Assembly (NCBI GenBank): GCA_963725895.1
Contig: CAVSAJ010000003.1
Span: forward strand, 868,001-932,000
Direction: 5' to 3'
Origin: Bog-473 sp963725895
GTDB lineage: Bacteria > Actinomycetota > Acidimicrobiia > Acidimicrobiales > RAAP-2
DNA: 64,000 bases
Positions within the stretch are counted from its first letter, which is position 1. Every line of letters starts with the position of its first letter. Shown here piece after piece: positions 57,452-64,000 of this stretch. The notes beneath the pieces are model-generated. The model was not told the DNA's origin, did no database searches, and worked only from the letters and a program-made list of their open reading frames with translations. The position numbers were made by a program, and so were the translations under genes.

Positions 57452-57943
57452 GTGTCCGACCGCATGCTGGCCAATCTCGACCCGCTGGGCGGAGCCCGCA
57501 TGGTCGACGTCACACCCAGGGAGCCCACCCACCGCAGAGCCCTGGCCCGCTGCCGGGTCTCCATGCTCCCCGAGACCACGACCAAGGTGGCCAACAACGC
57601 CATCACCAAAGGGGACGTGCTGGCGGCGGCCCGGATCGCCGGGATCCAGGCCGCGAAGCGGACGGCCGAGCTCATCCCCATGTGCCATCCCGTCCTGGTG
57701 GGCTCGATCGGTGTCAACTTCTCCATCGGCGACGACTACGTCGAGGTGGAGGCCCAGGTCGAGACGGTCGACCGCACGGGCGTCGAGATGGAGGCAATGA
57801 CCGCCTGCTCGGTGGCCGCGCTGACCGTCTACGACATGTGCAAGTCGTCGGACCGGACCATGACGGTCGAGCATCTGGCGCTGTGGGAGAAGTCAGGCGG
57901 TCGCTCGGGACCGTGGCGCCGGGCCGAGACCAACCACATCTGA
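57452..57943 (+). CDS. moaC: cyclic pyranopterin monophosphate synthase MoaC
   Basis: A 163-residue enzyme of molybdenum cofactor synthesis that forms cPMP from the MoaA product. Family text: GGARMVDVTPREPTHRRALA, KGDVLAAARIAGIQAAKRTA, ELIPMCHPVLVGS (catalytic His region), DRTGVEMEAMTACSVAALTV and YDMCKSSDR with the catalytic Asp/Lys. The GTG at 57452 is preferred; an ATG at 57464 (MLANLDPLGGARM) is possible. No other moa gene lies in the window. Confidence 0.92.
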   Translation: MSDRMLANLDPLGGARMVDVTPREPTHRRALARCRVSMLPETTTKVANNAITKGDVLAAARIAGIQAAKRTAELIPMCHPVLVGSIGVNFSIGDDYVEVEAQVETVDRTGVEMEAMTACSVAALTVYDMCKSSDRTMTVEHLALWEKSGGRSGPWRRAETNHI

Positions 57944-58015
57944 CCCGCTCCTTTCGGGTGTCAGCCAGGTGACCGCCACAGTGCAGGTTGCCGCAGCACT
58001 GACGGGGTAGGCGGT

Positions 58016-58045
58016 TCTGCCTGGCTCTGCCTGGTTCTGCCTGGC
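58016..58045. repeat. three tandem 10-bp repeats
   Basis: TCTGCCTGGC, TCTGCCTGGT and TCTGCCTGGC follow each other in the gap between moaC and the convergent DUF222-HNH gene. No known function. Confidence 0.7.
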
Positions 58046-58060
58046 GCCGACAAGGCGCGG

Positions 58061-59234
58061 TCAGCGCACCGCAGGTGATGCGACCCGCGCACCGCTGATC
58101 CGGGTCCACAGCGGCGAGGGGCGCGACCCCATGACCCGGCCCGAGGGGCCGGCGAACGACAGCTCCGCGTTGGCGTTCCCCGAGACGCTCCATTCCTTGG
58201 CATGGACCCGGTGGTGATGATGGCTGCACAGCAGCACCAGATTTTCGAGGTCGGTCGGGCCCGAGGGCGTCCAGGGATCGAGGTGATGGGCATTGGTGAA
58301 GGTTGCGTTCGAACAACCGGGGAAGCGACAGTGCCGGTCCCGTCGCCAGAGCTCCCGGCGCTGGGCGTCGGTTGGGTCCCTCGTGGCCCGGCCCTCGTAC
58401 ATGGTGTGGCCGACGTCGTCGTCGACGGCGACGATGAGCGTGGCGTCACAGGCCATGCGGCGTAGCGTCTCAGCGCTGATGAGCCCACCGCGCTCGAGTT
58501 CGGCGCACAGGGTGGAGTCGTCGTCGAGCAGGATCTCGAGGGGGGCATGGGCGACGACGACGAAGTTCACCGCCGCCCGGCGCGACGTCGTGGTGCCGGC
58601 TGTGACCACCTCGACGAAGGCGTCGGCGAGGCGCTGGTCCCAGCCAGTCTCGGCGTCTGCATAGGCACGCGCCCGCGTCTCGAGGCCGCGTGCGCACCGC
58701 GACGTAGGACTCTTCGGGCAACTGGGCGCTGATGGTGCGCACGGTGTCGTTGAAGCGCACCGAACGCGCCTCGTGGGCGGCCTTTGCGTCGGCCTCGGAG
58801 ACACCGCGGTCGGAGCGGGCCAGCTCGAGCAGCTGGCGCACCGACGACTCCTTCGCCACCTCGGCCACCGATGCGTCCGTCTCTGGGCTCGCACTCTCGG
58901 CCACGGCGCGCACCTTGTCGAAGCTGAGGGCGCCTTCGCAGAGCGCAGTGGCGAGGTGCGGTAGGTCGAAGAGCCGTTCGCCCACGGTCGCGTAGGCACG
59001 GGCACTCGGGACCGAGACCCCGCAGCGCTCGACGATCCACGACTCGAGCGAGGTGGCGCCCTCGGCGCGCCAGCCCTCGCGCCGGTCGAGCTCGGCGGTG
59101 AGCAGAACGAAGCGTCCCGCCAGGGAGGCGAGGGCCCTGGAGGTCGCGGCGGCCTCCTCCATCAGCTCGGCGTCGGAGAGGCGAGACAATTCGGCGTTGG
59201 AGAGAAGCGCCGACGGAGCTGTCGTGGAGGCCAT
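58061..59234 (-). CDS. DUF222/HNH endonuclease-domain protein (one frameshift)
   Basis: A protein of about 390 residues of the multi-copy actinobacterial family that joins DUF222 to a C-terminal HNH nuclease. DUF222 starts near residue 10 (LSDAELMEEAAATSRALASL) and includes LPHLATALCEGALSFDKVRA. The HNH motif is near the end: CRFPGCSNATFTNAHH, then DLENLVLLCSHHHHRVH. Near 58690 one extra base separates the two parts; the span is one base over a multiple of three. These proteins are linked to mobile repeats in some genomes, but their role is not known. Confidence 0.83.
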
Positions 59235-59264
59235 CGGGGAGTGAACGGTCTACATTCGGCGGCG

Positions 59265-60608
59265 ATGACGACCATGTCCGATGTCGACGTCGGCAAGGGG
59301 ATCGTCGGCGCCGTCACCTCCGTGGTCGGACGCATCGGTGGGCGCAATGCCGTCATCTGCCGGGCGCTCGGCTCGATGCGGCGTGGCGCCATCACCCACG
59401 CCGACGGCGTGCGGCTGGCGGAGGCGGCAGACCAGGCCAGGAACCTGGGGATGCCGTTTGTGTTCTTCGTCGTATCGAGCGGAGCCGATGTGCGTGACGG
59501 GGTCGCTGCCCTGCACGGATGGGGGCGGGCGGCCGCGGCCATCTCGCGCTGCAGCGGACGGGTGCCCGTGATTGCCGCCGCGACGGGTCCCGTGGTGTCG
59601 GGGCCGGCGCTGCTGCTCGGCCTCTCCGACCTCGTGGTGATGAATGCCGACGCGGTGGCCTTCGTGTCGGGCCCGCAGATGGTGGCGGAGTTCACCGGCA
59701 TGGAGGTGGGGCTGGGTCAGCTGGGGGGCACGGCGACTCACGCCACGGCGAGTGGGCTGTGCGCCGTCGAGTCCGACGACGTCGACGGGGCGGTAGCGGA
59801 GCTGCTGGAGTACCTGCCATCGAGCACGGACGAGATCCCGCCCATGGCGCCGGTCAGCGACTCGGTCCTGCGGTCGACGCCGGAGCTGCGCACCGTCATC
59901 CCGGAGCGCAAGGCGGCGACGTACGACGCGCGGGACGTGGTGCGCTCGCTGTGCGACGACGGCGAGTTCCGCGAGCTCTGGCCGCGGTGGGCCGGGCAGA
60001 TCGTCACGGCGTTCGCCCGGTTGGGCGGAATGCCGGTGGGGTTCGTGGCGAACCAGCCCCGGATCCTGGCGGGCACGCTCGACATCGCGGCCTCGCAGAA
60101 GGGCGCCCGCTTCGTCCGTCTCTGTGACGCGTTCAACCTGCCCATCGTGAGCCTGGTGGACACGCCGGGCTTCTTGCCGGGGAAGGACCTCGAGTGGCGG
60201 GGGATGATCCGCCACGGCGCCGAGCTGGCTTTTGCCTACGCGCAGGCCAGCGTGCCACGGCTGTGTCTCATCCTGCGCAAGGCATTCGGGGGGGCTTACA
60301 TCGTCATGGACTCGCGGGGCGTCGGCAACGACGTCTGCCTGGCCTGGCCGGGGGCCGAGGTGGCGGTCATGGGGGCGTCGGGGGCGGTGCAGATCCTGCA
60401 CCGGGGGTTGGAAGCGGGGGCGCGGGCCGACCAGGAGCTGGCCTACGAGGACACCTACCTGAATCCCTGGCCGGCGGCGGAGCGCGGCCTGGTAGACCAA
60501 GTGATCGATCCGGCCGACAGCCGTATCGTCCTGTGCGCCGTCCTGCGTCAGCTCTGCACGAAGAGGGAGCTGGTGGTAGGCCGAAAGCACGATGCCGGTC
60601 CGCAATAG
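59265..60608 (+). CDS. acyl-CoA carboxylase carboxyltransferase subunit, short form
   Basis: A 447-residue protein related to AccD/PccB/MmdA carboxyltransferases. The C-terminal half is typical: GFVANQPRILAGTLDIAASQ, FVRLCDAFNLPIVSLVDTPG with FLPG, ILRKAFGGAYIVM and AWPGAEVAVMGASGAVQIL. The N-terminal domain is shortened: the usual first 80-100 residues and the SGGARIQEG oxyanion loop are absent or replaced (FFVVSSGADVRDGVAAL). Starts at 59241 (GTG, too near the divergent gene), 59265 and 59274 are possible. No biotin carboxylase or biotin carrier is nearby, so a catalytic role is uncertain. Confidence 0.75.
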   Translation: MTTMSDVDVGKGIVGAVTSVVGRIGGRNAVICRALGSMRRGAITHADGVRLAEAADQARNLGMPFVFFVVSSGADVRDGVAALHGWGRAAAAISRCSGRVPVIAAATGPVVSGPALLLGLSDLVVMNADAVAFVSGPQMVAEFTGMEVGLGQLGGTATHATASGLCAVESDDVDGAVAELLEYLPSSTDEIPPMAPVSDSVLRSTPELRTVIPERKAATYDARDVVRSLCDDGEFRELWPRWAGQIVTAFARLGGMPVGFVANQPRILAGTLDIAASQKGARFVRLCDAFNLPIVSLVDTPGFLPGKDLEWRGMIRHGAELAFAYAQASVPRLCLILRKAFGGAYIVMDSRGVGNDVCLAWPGAEVAVMGASGAVQILHRGLEAGARADQELAYEDTYLNPWPAAERGLVDQVIDPADSRIVLCAVLRQLCTKRELVVGRKHDAGPQ

Positions 60609-60632
60609 GGGTTCACCAGGGAAAACACAAAT

Positions 60633-60650
60633 TGTTACCCATTTGTAACA
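60633..60650. promoter_or_regulatory. AT-rich inverted repeat before the 108-residue protein gene
   Basis: TGTTAC-N6-GTAACA lies in an AT-rich island 43 bp before the start at 60694, inside very GC-rich surroundings. The symmetry and position suit a regulator site or promoter region; the factor is unknown. Confidence 0.4.
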
Positions 60651-60693
60651 GTCTTGAGTCGCTTTCGACGCCGAACCCGGGAAATGATCAGTC

Positions 60694-61020
60694 ATGATCT
60701 CCGACGTGGTCCCCCCCACGGACGACTCCCTGTTCGTGCTCGAGTCCTGCCACAGCACGTGGATCTTCGACACCGAGAAGATGAGGTTCCGGCGCGTCCT
60801 GAAGGGTCTGGCGCTGGACGCGCACGCTGCCACCACCGCCTGGAGGGCCTACTACGGCCTCGAGATCGATCCCATCTCCGAGTCCTTCGTCGTGTTGTTG
60901 AACCCGGAGGGCACGCGGCTGCTGCGCTCGTGGCGCCACGTCGAGCACTGCCCGCAGTGCGGCGGCAACCAGACGGCGGAACTCTCCCTCGACGAGTTGC
61001 GGAGCGCGTCGCTGGCCTGA
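60694..61020 (+). CDS. conserved-looking small protein with a CxxC pair, unknown function
   Basis: A 108-residue soluble protein without a recognised domain. It starts MISDVVPPTDDSLFVLESCH and ends with CPQCGGNQTAELSLDELRS. The single CPQC pair plus the upstream Cys and His residues (ESCHS, EHC) could bind a metal. Codon use matches the neighbours and the frame is clean. It follows the carboxyltransferase by 85 bp with its own AT-rich promoter region. Confidence 0.6.
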   Translation: MISDVVPPTDDSLFVLESCHSTWIFDTEKMRFRRVLKGLALDAHAATTAWRAYYGLEIDPISESFVVLLNPEGTRLLRSWRHVEHCPQCGGNQTAELSLDELRSASLA

Positions 61021-61113
61021 TCGTCCTGGAGGCAAGGACCGAGCGCACCCGGGGGACGGAATCGGCACCACCTCGTCTGATCGGTCGCGCCCCACTTCTG
61101 ATCGGGATCGCGC

Positions 61114-61557
61114 TCAGAAATGGATGACGTGGACTGCTGACAGCAGGAGGAGCGTCATCGTCGCGAGCGCCGCCACCACGACGAGTGCAGTCAGCGCCTT
61201 GGACACGGCCCGCTTCTGCCGGGTGGTGCGAACGCCATGGGCGGCGGCGCGGCCGCGGACGGTGACCTCCGTCTGTGCCGGGTCGTCGGTCGCGAGCACG
61301 AAACGGTGCTGACGGCCACCCCCACGTTCGGTGACGGCGATGACGACGCCCGGACGCCCGTCGGGAAGCTCGGAGCGCTCGATCGGCGACATCTCGGCCA
61401 GATCGGACCACGGGCTCGACCAGACGCGCTCGCCGTCGGCCTTGTTCAGCGCAAGACCCCTCTGGTGGAGGGTCAAGGTGAGGTGGGGGACGGCGACGGT
61501 CCCTTCGGACCCCTCGCTCAGGAGGTAGACGTCGGGTACCGACCACGACTCCTCCAT
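61114..61557 (-). CDS. tail-anchored protein, unknown function
   Basis: A 147-residue protein with a soluble N-terminal part (PHLTLTLHQRGLALNKADGE, then VWSSPWSDLAEMSPIE and a VVIAVTERGGGRQHRFVLAT strand pair) resembling a small PH-like beta fold. One C-terminal membrane helix (about 121-143) follows the basic RQKRAVSK. The ATG at 61557 is used; a GTG at 61581 would overlap the stop of the upstream methylase gene and allow coupling. Fold guess only. Confidence 0.6.
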   Translation of the reverse strand: MEESWSVPDVYLLSEGSEGTVAVPHLTLTLHQRGLALNKADGERVWSSPWSDLAEMSPIERSELPDGRPGVVIAVTERGGGRQHRFVLATDDPAQTEVTVRGRAAAHGVRTTRQKRAVSKALTALVVVAALATMTLLLLSAVHVIHF

Positions 61558-61571
61558 ACCGAACCGCGACG

Positions 61572-62216
61572 CTACTTCCACTCCCGGCGGACGAACGCGC
61601 CATAGGCGGCGGCCAAGTGCTCGGGGAGCAGCGGTGGCACGCGGCGCGTCACCCGCAGCACGCCGCCGTCGACCGCGGGCACGGGGCGGAAGGCCGAGGC
61701 GGGGATGCGGGGCCCGACGTCGAAGCACCACCACGGCGCCCACGCGGTGGACAGCAGCGTGCTGGGCGGGACCACAGCCCGTTTTCGGGCCACCTCCCAC
61801 TGCACGACGAGGTCGGCCCGAGACAAACCGCTCCGCGGCGCGTCGTCGAGCAGGTGGCGCAGGATCGCCGTCGTCGCGCCGAACGGGATGGAGCCCACGA
61901 CGCGGAAAGGGCGACGGGGCATCCGGTAGGCCAGCGCATCGCAGCAGACGACGGTGACGTTGTCGACGCCGCGCCGACGAGCCTCGCGCCGCAGCCGCTC
62001 GGCCCAGGCGCGGTCCTTCTCGACGGCGACCACGTCGAGACCGCGTCGCGCCAGCGCGAAGGTGAAGGCACCGCTGCCCGCACCGATCTCGACCACCAGC
62101 TCGCCGGCGTCGAAGGCCGCCTCGGCGACCAGAGAATCGGCGACCTCAGGCCGAAGGAAGTTCTGTCCGAGACGGCGTCGTCGCTCGTCCCGTTGCGTCC
62201 GCTTGTCCGCGGACAC
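61572..62216 (-). CDS. Erm-like rRNA adenine N6-methyltransferase
   Basis: A 214-residue SAM-dependent enzyme of the Erm/KsgA family. The start RDERRRRLGQNFLRPEVAD contains the QNFL motif. SAM motif I is VVEIGAGSGAFTFALA, and VVAVEKD, VCCDALAYRMP and the catalytic motif VVGSIPFGATTAILRHLL follow, with Ser replacing the Asn common at NIPF. The next block, DLVVQWEVARKRA, is Erm-like rather than KsgA-like, and the protein is shorter than KsgA. Dimethylation of 23S rRNA A2058 and macrolide-lincosamide tolerance are possible but not shown. Confidence 0.8.
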   Translation of the reverse strand: MSADKRTQRDERRRRLGQNFLRPEVADSLVAEAAFDAGELVVEIGAGSGAFTFALARRGLDVVAVEKDRAWAERLRREARRRGVDNVTVVCCDALAYRMPRRPFRVVGSIPFGATTAILRHLLDDAPRSGLSRADLVVQWEVARKRAVVPPSTLLSTAWAPWWCFDVGPRIPASAFRPVPAVDGGVLRVTRRVPPLLPEHLAAAYGAFVRREWK

Positions 62217-62258
62217 GGATCATCGCCGTGGCGCCCATAAGACCCCCATTGTGCACCA

Positions 62259-63119
62259 TCACGTCGTACCGCGTCGCCGCTCCCGGCGGTCGGCCCGCTC
62301 GATCTCCCGCTCGACGTCGGACCAGATGAGCGGCTCGTCCTCCCCGGTGACGTCGGCCGACTGCGCGCGGGTCATGATCACGAAGGCCACGCTCCACAGG
62401 ACGGCGATGGTGCTGAGCTTGGCCACGAAGCCGGCGAGCTGCTGGTCGAGCAGGGGTGACATGCCGACCACGGTGCCGGGGTGGCTGTAGGGGGGGTACA
62501 ACGAGTGCCGGGCGAAGATCCACACGATGGACAAGAAGCTCGGCACGATCGACTGCACGATCAGGTAGCCGCCTCGCCCCAAAGGAGACAGCCGCGTCGC
62601 CCCCGGCAGCTCGGTCAGCACCGGAGCCCACAGCACGAACCCCGACACCAGCACCACCAGCTCGATCAGCACCCGGGCCACGTCCGAGCGGGCCGCCAGG
62701 TTCACCGCACCGGTCGTCAACGTGGCGACGGCGATCACGGTGACGATCGCCACCGCCGGCCCCGGCCGTACGGCGACGCGCAAGACCGCGTCGACCGGCG
62801 CGGGGCGGGTCAGCCGGGCGATGAGCGGCCGGGGCGTGCCGAGGACGAGAAGCGGCGGTACGGCCAGCGTGAGCAACAACCGCTGGATCACCAGGGCCAC
62901 GAGCAGCCAATGGGCGGCGAGGTCGGCGAGCGGCCAGGTCACCGCGACCACGAGCACGAGCAGCCCGCCGACGAAGCACAGCTTCTGGCGCAGCGTCGCC
63001 CCGTAGCCCTCAGCAGACGCGCGTGTGGTGGCCCAGAGATAGAGGCCGACGAGGACGGGGAAGGCGAGCAGCCAAAAGAGATGGAGGTGCCAGTCGAAGG
63101 GATGCCCCACGGCGATCAC
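62259..63119 (-). CDS. CtaG-type cytochrome c oxidase assembly membrane protein
   Basis: A 286-residue protein with about seven hydrophobic helices. It begins with a His-rich turn (GHPFDWHLHLFWLLAFP) and has VTWPLADLAAHWLLVALVIQ and APPLL-like blocks matching the CtaG_Caa3 family, which helps mature caa3-type oxidases, probably through copper. The C-terminus is charged (EDEPLIWSDVEREIERADRR). No oxidase genes are in the window. It starts at 63119, divergent from the WYL regulator. Confidence 0.8.
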   Translation of the reverse strand: MIAVGHPFDWHLHLFWLLAFPVLVGLYLWATTRASAEGYGATLRQKLCFVGGLLVLVVAVTWPLADLAAHWLLVALVIQRLLLTLAVPPLLVLGTPRPLIARLTRPAPVDAVLRVAVRPGPAVAIVTVIAVATLTTGAVNLAARSDVARVLIELVVLVSGFVLWAPVLTELPGATRLSPLGRGGYLIVQSIVPSFLSIVWIFARHSLYPPYSHPGTVVGMSPLLDQQLAGFVAKLSTIAVLWSVAFVIMTRAQSADVTGEDEPLIWSDVEREIERADRRERRRGTT

Positions 63120-63148
63120 GGCGCGCCCGCCGCCGTAGGCTCTGGTCG

Positions 63149-64000
63149 ATGGAGGCCCCCCCGAAGCTCGATCGGCTCGAGCGCGTCACCGATCTCGTCC
63201 TCGTCTTGCTGGACGCCGCGCAGCCCCTGACGCTCGACGCCATCGCGCACCAGGTCCCGGGCTACCCGTCGGAGCACTCGGCGCGCCGCCAGGCCTTCGA
63301 GCGGGACAAGCGCCTGCTGCGCGACGAGGGCATCCCCGTGCTCACGGAGCGGCTGCCGGGGATCGAGCAATTCGGGTACCGGATCGATCGTGACTCGTTC
63401 TATCTGCCCGACCTCGACCTCGAACCCGACGAGCAGATCGCGCTGCACCTCGCCGTCGCCGGCGTCCACCTCGGCGATCCTAGTGGCCGCGATGCGCTGC
63501 TGAAGCTTGGCGCAGCCGGCCTCGGCGACGTCCGTCCCATCGCGTCGCTGGTGCCGCCGGCAGCGCTCGTCGAGCTCTTCGAAGCGGTGCGCACACATGC
63601 GACGGCGACGTTCGCGTACCGCGGCGGCGCGCCCCGCGTCGTTGCGCCCGTCGGCCTGTGGTTCCGCTTCGGGCACTGGTATCTGGTGGCGTGGGACATC
63701 GAGCGCGCGGGCGTGCGCACGTTCCGGGTGGATCGCATCGACGGTGAGGTGACGCGGGGTGAGGCGAGCAGCGCCACGGTGCCCGACGGCGTCGTGGTCG
63801 ACGTGAAGGCCGCGCTGCCCGACGAGCCGTGGGAGGCGGAGCCCGCTGACGCGGTGGAGATGCGCATCCGCGTCGACGCGCTGGAAGCCCGACGGGTCAT
63901 CGACGAGGTCGGCGAGGACAAGGTGGTGGCGCGCGCAGACGACGGGTCGGTCGACCTCGTGCTCGGCGTGTCTTCGTTCACGGCCATCCGCTCGTGGGTG
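63149..64000 (+). CDS. WYL-domain transcriptional regulator (3' end outside the window)
   Basis: The first 284 residues of a DeoR/PafBC-like regulator. An N-terminal winged helix (about 8-75: LERVTDLVLVLLDAAQPLTL) is followed by the WYL domain (from about 145): TFAYRGGAPRVVAPVGLW, then FGHWYLVAWDIERAG with the WYL triad and FRVDRIDG. The C-terminal WCX part has begun when the window ends. PafBC-type proteins control DNA-damage responses in Actinobacteria, usually as a gene pair, so a second copy may follow. The ATG at 63149 is 29 bp from the divergent CtaG-like gene. Confidence 0.85.
   Translation, partial: MEAPPKLDRLERVTDLVLVLLDAAQPLTLDAIAHQVPGYPSEHSARRQAFERDKRLLRDEGIPVLTERLPGIEQFGYRIDRDSFYLPDLDLEPDEQIALHLAVAGVHLGDPSGRDALLKLGAAGLGDVRPIASLVPPAALVELFEAVRTHATATFAYRGGAPRVVAPVGLWFRFGHWYLVAWDIERAGVRTFRVDRIDGEVTRGEASSATVPDGVVVDVKAALPDEPWEAEPADAVEMRIRVDALEARRVIDEVGEDKVVARADDGSVDLVLGVSSFTAIRSWV

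Noticed and set aside
58016..58045. Start of a CRISPR array
   Set aside because: The repeats are 10 bp and directly abutting, without spacers; no cas gene is present.

Overview
The window is GC-rich, densely packed bacterial DNA of actinobacterial type. It carries a Tad/Flp pilus locus, a complete mce lipid-import operon, eukaryote-type glutamine synthetase GlnII, a steroid-type CoA catabolic cluster, a DUF222/HNH protein and a WYL regulator. Genes overlap by ATGA or GTGA, and GTG, TTG and possibly CTG starts are used. A member of the class Acidimicrobiia or a relative is my inference from gene content; there is no rRNA gene here to settle it.

Layout. 1-1.7 kb: TetR regulator and NAD(P)-binding protein. 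1.7-11.4 kb: Tad pilus locus, with prepilin peptidase, TadG-like and TadE-like genes on the minus strand, and CpaB, CpaE, CpaF, TadB, TadC, a LuxR-type regulator and the Flp pilin on the plus strand. 11.8-12.8 kb: glnII. 12.9-26.2 kb: the mce block. The ATPase MceG and an unusual membrane-anchored ECF sigma factor lie divergent to yrbE-yrbE-mceA-F plus an Mce-associated protein. 26.3-33 kb: a candidate structured RNA, then secA, prfB, ftsE and ftsX. 33-39 kb: methyltransferase/MerR pair, small membrane and lipoprotein genes, ssb, msrB, a beta-lactamase-fold hydrolase and an amidohydrolase. 39.1-41.1 kb: a group II intron. 41.1-47.4 kb: CoA transferase, acyl-CoA dehydrogenase, SDR, acyl-CoA synthetase and alcohol dehydrogenase, resembling the steroid ring C/D pathway (FadE30-IpdF-FadD3). 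47.4-50.5 kb: nucleotidyltransferase and ABC exporter. 50.5-54.2 kb: thioesterase-MFS-dxs. 54.2-64 kb: tldD/tldE, FmdB-like protein, moaC, DUF222-HNH, carboxyltransferase, Erm-like methylase, CtaG-like protein and a WYL regulator cut by the window edge.

How parts work together. The two divergent Tad operons and the distant Flp pilin gene share an ungapped 24-bp upstream element, three copies in all, each about 94-116 bp before the start codon. This suggests one activator controls pilus assembly and pilin. The sigma factor, MceG and the mce operon diverge from one AT-rich region holding two tandem 15-bp repeats, so the sigma factor may control lipid import. Mce import next to steroid-type catabolic genes would suit a sterol or lipid user.

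Quality caution. At least ten conserved genes (CpaE, probably CpaF, GlnII, MceA-D, MsrB, the beta-lactamase-like protein, TldE, DUF222-HNH) read correctly only after shifting frame, mostly by one extra base. The density and the conserved sequence on both sides of each shift suggest assembly errors rather than real pseudogenes.
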